From: DATHXC01 sp035459965
GTDB lineage: Bacteria > Pseudomonadota > Gammaproteobacteria > Burkholderiales > Methylophilaceae
Direction of reading: 5' to 3'
Assembly (NCBI GenBank): GCA_035459965.1
Contig: DATHXC010000008.1
Coordinates: 1-64,000, forward strand
DNA length: 64,000 nt
A program made the position numbers and the translations under genes. How positions within the stretch are numbered: the stretch's first letter is position 1; the number at the start of each line of letters is the position of its first letter. Positions 1 through 8,325 of this stretch are shown here, one piece after another. The notes under the pieces were generated by a model. That model made no database searches. It was given only the letters and a program-made list of their open reading frames with translations, and was not told where the DNA came from.

Positions 1-540
1 AGCAAGGTAATCGCAGAAAAGCTGGTCACTGCTGCGGAGCCCTCAAAAATTACTGCCGGAGCATATCGAATGAGGGGGGAATTACCACAAATTTCGATAG
101 TTACCCCAGAAAACGGTAGTGTGCTTTTAGAGTTACAGCCACGGTTTATTTGGGAGGCAATGGAATCGTCGAAATATGTAATACAGGTATTTGATCAAAC
201 GAAGCAACTGGTTATGAAAGATGAAGTGCTGGAACAGAGTTGGCAAATACCCCCTGGTAAATTTTTAAACTATGGGAAATCTTATAAATGGGCTGTTAGT
301 TTTACCTCTGCAAAAAACGGTAAGGAAAATGTGGCCTCGGGGGAGTTTACGGTTTTGACCAAAAATGAAGCTGAAAATCTTATTGCATTAAAACCCTCAG
401 CAAGTGCCTCAATTGAAGAATGGGTGTTATATGCAGTCATGCTTGAAAATAAAAAAGCCAGAGAAGCTGCACATGAAGTTTGGAAAAAAATTGCTCAGGA
501 TAGACCTGACTTGGAAAAGGTGGCTGAGCTCGCAAGGTAA
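1..540 (+). CDS. 3' part of a fibronectin-like hypothetical protein
   Basis: The reading frame is open from the first base of the window, so the start lies upstream and only about 179 C-terminal residues are visible. I do not recognise the family with certainty. A stretch beginning with TPENGSVL and running to YKWAVSF has the beta-sandwich spacing of an Fn3-like domain, with alternating hydrophobics, a conserved W and a Y-x-W near the end. The last 60 residues are helical and charged. The stop is 9 bases before the ATG of a CHASE2 adenylate cyclase, so the two are probably co-transcribed. FecR-type or ligand-binding extracytoplasmic proteins are sometimes found beside CHASE2 cyclases. A role as its extracytoplasmic partner is inference. 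Confidence 0.6.
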   Translation, partial: SKVIAEKLVTAAEPSKITAGAYRMRGELPQISIVTPENGSVLLELQPRFIWEAMESSKYVIQVFDQTKQLVMKDEVLEQSWQIPPGKFLNYGKSYKWAVSFTSAKNGKENVASGEFTVLTKNEAENLIALKPSASASIEEWVLYAVMLENKKAREAAHEVWKKIAQDRPDLEKVAELAR

Positions 541-549
541 GTTTTCATA

Positions 550-2352
550 ATGTTGTTCATTCACAGTTCTCGTTTGCAACATACTTTTAGTTATGTGTGC
601 ATAGTAGTTTTGGGACTAATATTTACCCATACGGATACAGCAGCTGTTTTTAACCACCTAGTTCTTGATCACGCATTCGAATTTAACCGTAAATACCATC
701 CCCAGCCAATTATCAAAGATCCAGTTATCGTAGGAATTGACGAGGAGTTTCTGGAGACTATAGATGAGCCTCTAAGCTTGAGTCACTCATATATCAGCCA
801 GTTTTTAAGTGCAGTCAGTCAGGCCAGGCCAGCTGTTATTGGAATTGATCTGGGTCTTCCAGAAAAGCGATTTGACACGGTAGTTTCGACGAAAGCGCCA
901 GATTTGAGTTTTCATCAACTGCTTGCCCTCAATCTTTATAAGGCGACACATCAAACAACTATAGTTGCCGCGAAGGTCTGGAATCACAACGCTTCAAAAT
1001 TCCAGGATATAGAGTTGGATTATGCGGCAATCCTTGGGCAACAAATCATAAAGATAGCACATGCGTCAGCATTATTCTGCCCCGATAAAGATGGGGTGAT
1101 CCGAGCATATCCCGGCAAAGAATGCCAGCCTGGCAGCACCAATGATACTTTCACCAGATCTATCGCCTCTGCTACAGGGTTAAATGGAAGTTGGGGAGGC
1201 TTAATAAATTATCAGGTTGGGGCAAGCTTTTCATATATACCTATCCAAAATGTGATTAATCTTTCGGAAAAAGGTGAAATAGGTAAGTTAAAACAGTTAT
1301 TCGCTGGAAAGATTGTGCTAATCGGGACCGTACTAAAAGATGAAGATTTACTGAACTTACCGGTAAGCATCGCAACATGGATGTCGGATTCTAAAAAAAT
1401 ACCAGGAGTAACGGCGCATGCCCAAGTACTTAGAAGCATGTTGAGTAATAGTTTCATTAATCCAGTTAATAAAAGCGCATTAATGCTCCTTACTATAATG
1501 TTTGGTCTATTCTGGTTCGGTAGGTCAATCGTAATTAAAACAGTGCTTTTGACATTTACCATAATAGCTTTAATTGGAAGCTGCGTTTATTTGCTTAGAT
1601 ATAACATCTGGCTTCCACCGGGAAACTTGATACTTACTGCAGCAATTGCATTTTCTGTAAGGGCAATTTGGATCGCATGGGTAACTTATATAGACAAGAA
1701 ACGTCTCACACTTACCTTTGGTGGTTATGTAAGCCCTGAAGTGATGAAGGAAATAGTTTCAGGGAATTTGGTGGCAAGCCAAACGGGGAAAAGATTTCAG
1801 GGTTGTGTTTTGTTTTCTGACATACGTGGGTTTACTACACTAAGTGAACATCTTAAAGCTGAAGACGTAGTCGATATTTTAAATAGATATTTTGCACGAA
1901 TGACAAAGATCGTGCATAAATATGGCGGTACCGTAGATAAATTCATAGGGGATGGATTAATGGCATTTTTTGGCGCTCCGAACAAACTGGATTTCCCGGA
2001 AGAAAATGCTTTGGAAGCAGCAAAAGAGATGTTGTTGGCTGTGAATAACCTGAATATAGAGTTGCTTCGAGATGGACTACCTTCAATCTCTATTGGGATT
2101 GGTCTTCATTCTGGTGAGGCTGTTGTGGGTCATATTGGGTCAAGTGATCGACATGAATATACAGCTATAGGTGATACCGTGAATACTTCGGCTCGTTTAG
2201 AGGGGCTTTGTAAAGACACGGGCTGTTCTATTATTTGTTCTGAAGTATTTGTAAAAGCGGTTGACTTCCCCGATTGCCTAGTTTCAATTGGCGAGTATCC
2301 ATTAAAAGGGAGATCTTCAATTTTTATTTATGGATACCCAACAAATACATGA
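550..2352 (+). CDS. CHASE2-domain class III adenylate cyclase
   Basis: This 600-residue membrane-bound signalling enzyme probably makes cAMP from ATP. A first hydrophobic segment (about residues 12-32) is followed by an extracytoplasmic CHASE2 sensor domain (about 50-290), then a cluster of membrane helices (about 305-380) and a cytoplasmic class III cyclase domain (about 410-600). Visible catalytic features are the two metal-binding aspartates, D424 in FSDIRGFT and D468 in KFIGDGLMAFFGAP, spaced 44 residues apart as usual, the lysine before GDG that fits adenine recognition, and the GDTVN-x-SARLE motif. It is followed by about 96 bp of intergenic sequence. A paralogue with the same architecture lies at 52095-54329. 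The sensed signal cannot be read from the sequence. Adenylate rather than guanylate specificity is inferred from the K/D-type motif. Confidence 0.85.
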   Translation: MLFIHSSRLQHTFSYVCIVVLGLIFTHTDTAAVFNHLVLDHAFEFNRKYHPQPIIKDPVIVGIDEEFLETIDEPLSLSHSYISQFLSAVSQARPAVIGIDLGLPEKRFDTVVSTKAPDLSFHQLLALNLYKATHQTTIVAAKVWNHNASKFQDIELDYAAILGQQIIKIAHASALFCPDKDGVIRAYPGKECQPGSTNDTFTRSIASATGLNGSWGGLINYQVGASFSYIPIQNVINLSEKGEIGKLKQLFAGKIVLIGTVLKDEDLLNLPVSIATWMSDSKKIPGVTAHAQVLRSMLSNSFINPVNKSALMLLTIMFGLFWFGRSIVIKTVLLTFTIIALIGSCVYLLRYNIWLPPGNLILTAAIAFSVRAIWIAWVTYIDKKRLTLTFGGYVSPEVMKEIVSGNLVASQTGKRFQGCVLFSDIRGFTTLSEHLKAEDVVDILNRYFARMTKIVHKYGGTVDKFIGDGLMAFFGAPNKLDFPEENALEAAKEMLLAVNNLNIELLRDGLPSISIGIGLHSGEAVVGHIGSSDRHEYTAIGDTVNTSARLEGLCKDTGCSIICSEVFVKAVDFPDCLVSIGEYPLKGRSSIFIYGYPTNT

Positions 2353-2437
2353 GTCGTTAATTGCTTTAAAAATATAAAAGCAATTCGATCTTGATTGCAA
2401 ACCAAGGAGGGTGATTAAGTTTGCTATGGGTTTACCA

Positions 2438-2443
2438 TATAAT
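2438..2443 (+). promoter_or_regulatory. Possible -10 box placing transcription start at the yedK GTG
   Basis: A perfect TATAAT ends 5 bases before the GTG start of the SRAP gene. No good -35 hexamer is visible at 16-18 bp upstream. If this box is used, the message would begin at or next to the start codon. A Shine-Dalgarno-like AAGGAGGGTGAT lies at about 2402-2413, too far upstream (about 36 bp) to serve the GTG. Confidence 0.35.
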
Positions 2444-2448
2444 TAATT

Positions 2449-3099
2449 GTGTGCTCCCATTACGACCCTGTTACTGATTCCAGAAAGCTCCAGCAATATT
2501 TTGGGGTGAGCGATCCTGTATCTGGGCTTAAAGCCAGTTTGTGGCCAGGATACATGGGTCCGTTTATTCGGAAGCACAAGTTTGCAGATGTCGGAGATGA
2601 GGCCGTTCCATTTAAAGAGTTGATGGTGGGTAGCTTTGGCCTCATCCCTCACTGGGCAAAAGATGAAAAGATTGTCCGACAAACCTACAACGCCAGGTCC
2701 GAAACAGCCCATGAAAAACCTAGTTTCAGGGATGCATGGCGACTAAGTAGGCATTGCATCATTCCGGCAGATGCCATTTTTGAGCCTGATTGGCGTTCTG
2801 GGAAAGCAGTAGGTACACGTATAGTTCGAACCGATGGCAAACCAATGGGCATTGCAGGCCTATGGACAGGCTGGAAGAATCCAAAAGATGGGCAGACCTT
2901 GCGCAGCTTTACTATGTTGACCGTGAACGCAGATGACCACGAATTCATGCGCAATTACCACAAACCAGAAGATGAGAAACGAATGATCGTCATTTTGCAT
3001 GACGATCAGTATGATGCGTGGCTATCAGCTAAGCCTGACGATAGTCGGCATTTCCTACGTCAATTTCCCTCAGAGCTGATGGCAGTGAAGGGTCTTTAG
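2449..3099 (+). CDS. yedK: SOS response-associated peptidase (SRAP/YedK family)
   Basis: This 216-residue SRAP-domain protein belongs to the family of E. coli YedK and human HMCES, which crosslinks covalently to abasic sites in single-stranded DNA through the amino-terminal Cys exposed after Met removal. Cys2 is present (MCSHYD), as are the family Asn-Ala-Arg-x-Glu motif (YNARSET) and the later histidine region. The GTG at 2449 must be the start, because Cys has to be residue 2 and an in-frame stop lies three codons upstream. No ribosome-binding site sits at the usual distance. The gene converges on umuC with a 2-bp gap, and the association with translesion polymerase genes fits its role in DNA damage. 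The length is typical of the family. Confidence 0.9.
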   Translation: MCSHYDPVTDSRKLQQYFGVSDPVSGLKASLWPGYMGPFIRKHKFADVGDEAVPFKELMVGSFGLIPHWAKDEKIVRQTYNARSETAHEKPSFRDAWRLSRHCIIPADAIFEPDWRSGKAVGTRIVRTDGKPMGIAGLWTGWKNPKDGQTLRSFTMLTVNADDHEFMRNYHKPEDEKRMIVILHDDQYDAWLSAKPDDSRHFLRQFPSELMAVKGL

Positions 3100-3101
3100 T
3101 T

Positions 3102-4397
3102 CTAATCCGCATAAGCCACAGGTAGCTCTTTCATATTCGATAGGTAATCTGGGCTCTTATAGTTTCGGCGCATCGCCCAGGATTTATCAATTCCCTCGGA
3201 CCCTAACTTTAAGGTGCCACGCCCCCAACGCTTGTTGATCTCATCCATAGTCTTCATCAAGACTAATTCAGTCTCGTCTTTGTCCGTGTAACCAAGCAAG
3301 TCTTTCTGTTGTCCAGCTTCTGGAACTAAGTCGAGCAGCATGACGCCAGCTTTTTGGTAATAAATGCCTGGCCGGTAAGCTTTCTCCAGCAACCACAATG
3401 CAGCTTCAGTGATTTTTCTGGTTGAATTTGTAGGCGCTGGAAGATAGACCAGCTTGCTTCCATGGAAATACTCAGCTTGGTCAAAAGGGCTGTTCTGCAT
3501 ATCCACATGAACGCCTTGTGCAAACAACCCTTTGCTTCGCATGCGTTCTGCAGCCATAGTGGAATGGTAGGTGATGACTTCGACTAGGTCATCCAACGAT
3601 TCAACACGCGCCCCAAAAGAACGGCTGGAACGAACCTGTTTGGCTTCAGGCAGCATATCTTCCAGCCCCAGCCATGTCTCGTTATTAAGCTCACGAACTG
3701 TGCGCTCAAGTATCACGCCAAACTTGTCGCGAATCCGCTTGGGATCAGCTCGCTTCAGCCGCAATACGTTATAGACACCCACCGCATTGAGCTTTTCTTT
3801 GAGCTGCTCTCCAACGCCCCATATCTTTTTCACATCTAGGTTCTCAAGAATGGTATCCACTTCAACTTCTGACATTGCAGTGAGGTCACAAACACCATTG
3901 AACACAGGCTGCTTCTTGGCAATATGGTTAGCCAGCTTCGCCATAGTTTTAGTATGGCCCCAACCTACGCAGATGGGTAACTTGACCCACTTGGCTACTG
4001 TTTCCTTGATCTCACGACCTAGGTCTGTTAAGTCACGGATAATCCCAGTTGCATCCAGGAATGCCTCATCAACGCTATATACCTCTACGGGCAGAAAAGT
4101 GCTCAGGGTTTCCATAAAATCGAGGCTCATCTGTGCATATAGTGTGTAATTGCTACTGAACACATTGACGCCAATCTTTCTGGCCATTTCTTCAACCTCA
4201 AACCAAGCTTGAGCCATTCTTAGTCCAAGGATGGCCTTTGCCTGGGCGTTATAGGCGATACCACAGCCGTCGTTATTGCTTAAAACTACTCCCGGCTGAC
4301 CCCACAGATCGGGCCGGAACACATATTCGCAACTGACATAAAAGCTATTGGCATCGGCTAGGCCGAATATTTGTTTAGATAAAAGGGACGATTGCAT
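3102..4397 (-). CDS. umuC: DNA polymerase V catalytic subunit UmuC
   Basis: This is a full-length (431 aa) Y-family translesion polymerase of the UmuC type, which with processed UmuD forms DNA polymerase V. The N terminus has the metal-binding DANSFYVSCE motif, and the catalytic VYSVDEAFLD motif lies about 100 residues in. A helix-hairpin-helix thumb region (KKIWGVGEQ) and the UmuC-type little finger and C-terminal extension follow. The start overlaps the end of umuD by 23 bp, so the two are translationally coupled. No frameshift or missing catalytic residue is seen. The mobile-cassette-like neighbourhood (umuDC opposite lexA-dinB) suggests an accessory rather than ancestral copy, which is inference. 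Confidence 0.93.
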   Translation of the reverse strand: MQSSLLSKQIFGLADANSFYVSCEYVFRPDLWGQPGVVLSNNDGCGIAYNAQAKAILGLRMAQAWFEVEEMARKIGVNVFSSNYTLYAQMSLDFMETLSTFLPVEVYSVDEAFLDATGIIRDLTDLGREIKETVAKWVKLPICVGWGHTKTMAKLANHIAKKQPVFNGVCDLTAMSEVEVDTILENLDVKKIWGVGEQLKEKLNAVGVYNVLRLKRADPKRIRDKFGVILERTVRELNNETWLGLEDMLPEAKQVRSSRSFGARVESLDDLVEVITYHSTMAAERMRSKGLFAQGVHVDMQNSPFDQAEYFHGSKLVYLPAPTNSTRKITEAALWLLEKAYRPGIYYQKAGVMLLDLVPEAGQQKDLLGYTDKDETELVLMKTMDEINKRWGRGTLKLGSEGIDKSWAMRRNYKSPDYLSNMKELPVAYAD

Positions 4398-4842
4398 GAG
4401 TCACTACACCCCACACCTGGACTTCATCCGCATCTCCAATCGGCAGTAACATGCCGGGATGGTTTTTGGGGCGTGAATATAGGTGTTTTACGCCGTCGGC
4501 CCCAATTACCAATTGCTTCACTACAAATTTCCCTCTCCATACAGCCAATACGATGCTTTCTGAAATGGCATCAAGAGCAGCATTCACGATTAATATTGAG
4601 CCATGGAATATTCCAACACCGACCATTGAGTAGCCATCCACCGGAAATAACTTGGTTGCTGGTTTGTTGGTTATCAACTCACGGACTAACGATGCAGGAT
4701 CTTTCTCATAGCCCTGACAAGGCGAGGCGAATCTTGACTGAGCTGCGTAAGCTGGTTCATTGGATATGAGCATATGCAGGTTATTCATTAGGTCTTCGAA
4801 CAACGGTATTTCTACTGGTAGTGGAATATTGGCATTCATCAT
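4375..4842 (-). CDS. umuD: UmuD-like S24 protein with an altered cleavage site
   Basis: This 155-residue member of the LexA/UmuD serine-lysine self-cleaving family is encoded immediately before umuC. The catalytic pair is present: S72 in GYSM and K109 in KFVVKQ, 37 residues apart as in E. coli UmuD (S60/K97). The self-cleavage dipeptide, Cys24-Gly25 in E. coli, aligns with S36-R37 here (SRFASP against CGFPSP). The usual Cys-Gly or Ala-Gly is therefore missing. A nearby CQG at residues 42-44 does not align with the known site. The start at 4842 begins ATGATG, and either Met could be used. The gene probably responds to the palindrome at 4899-4918. The protein may be cleaved poorly or at another bond. 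Confidence 0.88.
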   Translation of the reverse strand: MMNANIPLPVEIPLFEDLMNNLHMLISNEPAYAAQSRFASPCQGYEKDPASLVRELITNKPATKLFPVDGYSMVGVGIFHGSILIVNAALDAISESIVLAVWRGKFVVKQLVIGADGVKHLYSRPKNHPGMLLPIGDADEVQVWGVVTHAIVPFI

Positions 4843-4898
4843 GGGCTCACATATCTAGGCGCTGCTTGCCTTGCAGAGAAAACTGGCAGATAATCACT

Positions 4899-4918
4899 AA
4901 AAGAACGTTCGTTCTTTT
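4899..4918. promoter_or_regulatory. Palindromic candidate LexA operator (GAAC-N4-GTTC) between umuDC and lexA-dinB
   Basis: Two perfect 8-bp arms, AAAAGAAC and GTTCTTTT, flank the 4-bp centre GTTC. The core GAAC-N4-GTTC resembles the LexA box of Gram-positive bacteria more than the CTGT-N8-ACAG box of most proteobacteria. It lies 57 bp upstream of umuD and 98 bp upstream of the LexA-like gene, in the only gap between the two divergent units, so one operator could control both. Binding by the adjacent LexA-like protein is inference. Confidence 0.6.
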
Positions 4919-5016
4919 TTAAATACTACGCATAAAAAAAATGAGTGTCCACTGCTATGTCAAAGCCTAATTTTTCGGGCCTTTAACAATTTAGCTATGT
5001 ATAAGAAGGAATTTTG

Positions 5017-5616
5017 ATGATGAGTGAGATAAGTAAATCCCATGAGAAGGACCGCAGTTACTTTGGTCAGCTCCAGGACTATTTTGCCAGCAACCGTGGT
5101 TTACCGAGCTATAGCTATATGCAGAAGATGTTCGGGTTGGCCAGTAAGGATTCTATTAGCAAGTTTGTGTCACGAATGAAGCTGCAAGGTTACCTGGATC
5201 ATGCTCCTGATAAGAAGCTCGTACCTGGTCGCAGATTCTTCGAAAGATCATTATCTAATTCCACGGTGCAAGCGGGTGCGTTGACTGCCACCTACGACGA
5301 AGGTGAAGAACAGATAATTATTGATGACCTGCTTATCCGCAAACCTTCAGTCACCACACTGATTCCAGTGCGTGGAGAGTCTATGAAAGATGTAGGCATA
5401 ATGGAAGGGGACACTGTAATTGTTGAGAAGCGAGCCTTTGCCAATGTTGGTGATATCGTCGTGGCTATTGTTGATAATGTCTTTACGATTAAGACGCTTG
5501 GTAAAGAAGGCGAGCGGTTTGTATTGATCCCAGCTAATAAGGATTTTGTGACGATACGGCCTAAAGAAGGCTTTGAGATATTTGGTGTAGTGGTAGGACA
5601 GTTCCGTAGTTACTAA
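5017..5616 (+). CDS. lexA: LexA-like self-cleaving SOS repressor
   Basis: This 199-residue repressor of the LexA family has an N-terminal winged-helix DNA-binding part (about 1-75) and a C-terminal S24 peptidase domain. The cleavage bond A86-G87 (VQAGALT), the nucleophile S122 in RGESMKD and K159 in FTIKT are all present with canonical spacing (37 residues between Ser and Lys). The start at 5017 is preferred to a TTG one codon upstream because AAGGAA ends 5-6 bases before it. A second ATG follows directly. It heads an operon with dinB (17-bp gap) and the exonuclease/GIY-YIG gene. It is probably the local repressor of this island and of divergent umuDC, perhaps in addition to a chromosomal LexA elsewhere. 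Confidence 0.88.
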   Translation: MMSEISKSHEKDRSYFGQLQDYFASNRGLPSYSYMQKMFGLASKDSISKFVSRMKLQGYLDHAPDKKLVPGRRFFERSLSNSTVQAGALTATYDEGEEQIIIDDLLIRKPSVTTLIPVRGESMKDVGIMEGDTVIVEKRAFANVGDIVVAIVDNVFTIKTLGKEGERFVLIPANKDFVTIRPKEGFEIFGVVVGQFRSY

Positions 5617-5633
5617 ATAGCCACTGAGTTTCC

Positions 5634-6791
5634 ATGAATGACTTAATTAGCAGCCCATCCCCTCGGCGCATTGCCCATCTCGACATGGACATGTTCTTCG
5701 CAGGCGTGGAGTTGCTTCAATACCCACAACTCCGTGGAATGCCCGTCGTGGTCGGTGGGCGCTGTAAGGCCCCTGAATTAATGCCGGACGGGCAAATGAG
5801 TTATGCCAGGCTTCGAGACTATGTAGGACGTGGGGTCGTCACTACAAGCACTTATGAGGCAAGGGCGTTGGGCGTTTACTCTGCTATGGGCTTGATGAAG
5901 TCGGCAAAGCTGGCCCCGGATGCCATTCTATTGCCTTCACATTTTGATGCTTACAAACATTACTCGCGACTGTTCAAAGAGGCGGTCAGTAGCATCGCTC
6001 CCTGCATTGAAGATAGAGGTATCGATGAGATCTATATTGATTTGACTGATATGGAGCAAGACTCTCTTTCATTGGCCACTGCGATCAAAGCCGCTGTATA
6101 CCAAGCAACAAATCTCACATGTTCCATCTGTATCGCTCCCAATAAACTGCTCGCCAAAATAGGCTCAGAGCTTGATAAACCAGATGGTCTAACCCTTCTT
6201 GATGAGTCCTCCATACCAACTCGTATCTGGCCACTAGCCGTCAGTAAGGTCAACGGCATTGGACCCAAGGCTACTCAGAAGCTGGCTGAGTTAGGTATTA
6301 AGACAGTAGGCGATCTAGCAAAAACCGATAAGCAATTCTTGCTTAAGCATTTCTCCCCTAGCTCGACTGAATGGCTGATGGATGTTGCCAATGGTAGGGA
6401 TTCACGCCCTTTAGTCACTCATTCAGAGCCCAAGTCCATGAGTCGGGAAACGACCTTTCAGGCTGACCTGCATCCACGCCAGGATAAAGATGAGCTCAGT
6501 GCCATTTTTACCTCGCTTTGTGAGCGTGTAGCTGGGGATCTCAACCGCAAAGGCTATGAAGGCCGCACAATAGGCGTTAAGTTGAGATTCAGCGATTTCA
6601 GCACGGTTACCAGGGATTTCTCTATAGAAAACCCCACACAGAATGCCCAAACAATTAGAAAGGCAGCTGGGGTGTGCTTAAAGCGCATACCACTGGATAA
6701 GAAGCTGAGATTACTTGGTGTCCGCGTTGGTGCTCTGACTCCACTTGGGCAAACTCCTGATCAACATCAACAGCACGAATTTCAATTCTGA
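5634..6791 (+). CDS. dinB: DinB-type Y-family DNA polymerase (Pol IV-like)
   Basis: This 385-residue translesion DNA polymerase is slightly longer than E. coli Pol IV (351 aa). The palm motif HLDMDMFFAGVE is near residue 16, and the second catalytic motif RGIDEIYIDLTD keeps the Asp-Glu pair. A helix-hairpin-helix thumb (KVNGIGPKATQKL) and little-finger domain follow. The C terminus ends QHEFQF, which might act as a weak beta-clamp-binding tail. The gene lies between the LexA-like repressor and a proofreading-type exonuclease fusion, with a TGATG overlap to the latter, so it is almost certainly damage-induced in the same message. Confidence 0.9.
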   Translation: MNDLISSPSPRRIAHLDMDMFFAGVELLQYPQLRGMPVVVGGRCKAPELMPDGQMSYARLRDYVGRGVVTTSTYEARALGVYSAMGLMKSAKLAPDAILLPSHFDAYKHYSRLFKEAVSSIAPCIEDRGIDEIYIDLTDMEQDSLSLATAIKAAVYQATNLTCSICIAPNKLLAKIGSELDKPDGLTLLDESSIPTRIWPLAVSKVNGIGPKATQKLAELGIKTVGDLAKTDKQFLLKHFSPSSTEWLMDVANGRDSRPLVTHSEPKSMSRETTFQADLHPRQDKDELSAIFTSLCERVAGDLNRKGYEGRTIGVKLRFSDFSTVTRDFSIENPTQNAQTIRKAAGVCLKRIPLDKKLRLLGVRVGALTPLGQTPDQHQQHEFQF

Positions 6792-8218
6792 TGAACTGGC
6801 TTCCCGATCTCCTTTTCCTCGATATTGAAACCACTGGTGCATCGCATATAAACGACCGCATCACTGAAGTTGCACTTATCAAGATTCAGGATGGCGAAGT
6901 GACCTCCTGGCAGTCGCTCATCAATCCTGAAGTGCCAGTCCCGCGCAACATTACAAACCTCACGGGCATAACAGACGCCATGGTGGCTGATGCACCTACA
7001 TTCAAGGAAATTGCTGCTGAGCTATATAGCCATCTTGAAGGTGCAGTCATGGTTGCGCATAACTCCAGATTTGACTATGGCTTCCTGAAGGCCGAGTATA
7101 AGCGCATGGGCGGTACGCTCCGGCTGCGCACCATTTGCACAGTAAAACTATCCCGAAAGCTTTATCCGCTTGCAAAAGGCCATAGCCTGGACGCTATTAT
7201 GCAGCGTCATGGATTAAGTACGACTGCCCGCCATCGTGGCATGGGAGATGTGCAGCTGATGCTTGATTTCCTGGAAGCTGCGAAACAGGATTTGGGATCA
7301 GTGGCGGTGTTGGAAGCTATTGCGGAGCAGATGCGTGGCCCCGCATTACCAGCTAGCCTAGATGCCTCTTTCCTTGAACGCATCAAGGATGTGCCAGGTG
7401 TGTATATTTTTTTTGATGAAGGTGGCTCTCCCTTATATGTTGGGAAGAGCATCAAGCTTCGCACCCGCGTATTGAATCATTTTGCTTCCGACCATACGAC
7501 ACACACTGAAATGGAAATGGCACTCAAGATCAGGAAGGTGGAGTGGCGAGAGACCGCCGGAGAACTCGGCGCGCTTCTTCTTGAGTCGGAGCTGGTCAAA
7601 CAGTTACGGCCAGCCTATAACCGGCAATTGCGCTCCAAGAAAAAACTGTATGCCATAAGGCTGGCTGACCGGTTGAATCAGATCCCATGGGTGAAAGTCA
7701 TCACGACCCAGGATTTCGATCCCACTGATTTTGAGTATTTGTACGGCATATGGAAGTCAAAGAAGGCAGCAAATGAGGTGATCCGAAACCTGGCCGATGA
7801 ATTCCAGTTATGTTCCAAACTACTTGGCCTTGAAGCAGGCAAAGGGGTTTGTTTCAGTTTCCAAGTACAAAAATGTACTGGCGTATGTGTCGGACAGGAA
7901 AAACATGAACTCCATCATCTACGCCTCCGAAATGCTTTGGTTGCCCACAAGCTTAAAGGCTGGCCATATAAGGGCAGAGTGGGTATCCGGGAAGTAAATC
8001 CGGAAACCGGGAAAACTGAGGTTCACCTGTTTGAACATTGGTGCCACTTGGACACGGTTGCTAGTGATGGTGATATGGAGGAGGCGTTAAATGCCAAATA
8101 TGAGCTGGAGTTCGATTTGGATGCTTATCGACTGATCGTCAAAGCTTTAGGAAGAGCTGAAGATATTATCGAATTCGGTTACAGAGAGAGTCGAGACTTG
8201 ATGGAATTTGCAGCTTAA
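6791..8218 (+). CDS. DnaQ-like 3'-5' exonuclease fused to a UvrC/Cho-like GIY-YIG nuclease
   Basis: This is a 475-residue two-nuclease fusion. The N-terminal half is a DEDDh exonuclease of the DnaQ epsilon family, with D11 and E13 in FLDIETTG, HNSRFD further on, and HRGMGD supplying the His and last Asp. From about residue 195 there is a GIY-YIG domain (GVYIFFDE...LYVGKS) as in the N-terminal half of UvrC and in Cho. A four-cysteine stretch follows (LCSKLLGLE, VCFSF, KCTGVC), resembling the cysteine cluster region of UvrC/Cho. DnaQ-UvrC fusions are known in other bacteria. Here the gene overlaps dinB by one base, suggesting an excision or proofreading activity expressed together with the error-prone polymerase. 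Confidence 0.87.
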   Translation: MNWLPDLLFLDIETTGASHINDRITEVALIKIQDGEVTSWQSLINPEVPVPRNITNLTGITDAMVADAPTFKEIAAELYSHLEGAVMVAHNSRFDYGFLKAEYKRMGGTLRLRTICTVKLSRKLYPLAKGHSLDAIMQRHGLSTTARHRGMGDVQLMLDFLEAAKQDLGSVAVLEAIAEQMRGPALPASLDASFLERIKDVPGVYIFFDEGGSPLYVGKSIKLRTRVLNHFASDHTTHTEMEMALKIRKVEWRETAGELGALLLESELVKQLRPAYNRQLRSKKKLYAIRLADRLNQIPWVKVITTQDFDPTDFEYLYGIWKSKKAANEVIRNLADEFQLCSKLLGLEAGKGVCFSFQVQKCTGVCVGQEKHELHHLRLRNALVAHKLKGWPYKGRVGIREVNPETGKTEVHLFEHWCHLDTVASDGDMEEALNAKYELEFDLDAYRLIVKALGRAEDIIEFGYRESRDLMEFAA

Positions 8219-8325
8219 TATTCGTCGTTAACATTTTCGGAAACAATAGTGCCGTCTTAGTCCTACATGATAATCCGACAAACACTGACTTTGTTTAAAC
8301 TAGGTTTAGAAAATAATGTAATTGT

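Noticed and set aside
4860..5016. Typical proteobacterial LexA box CTGT-N8-ACAG
   Set aside because: No such pair is present between umuD and the LexA-like gene. The GAAC-N4-GTTC palindrome is the only strong symmetric site.
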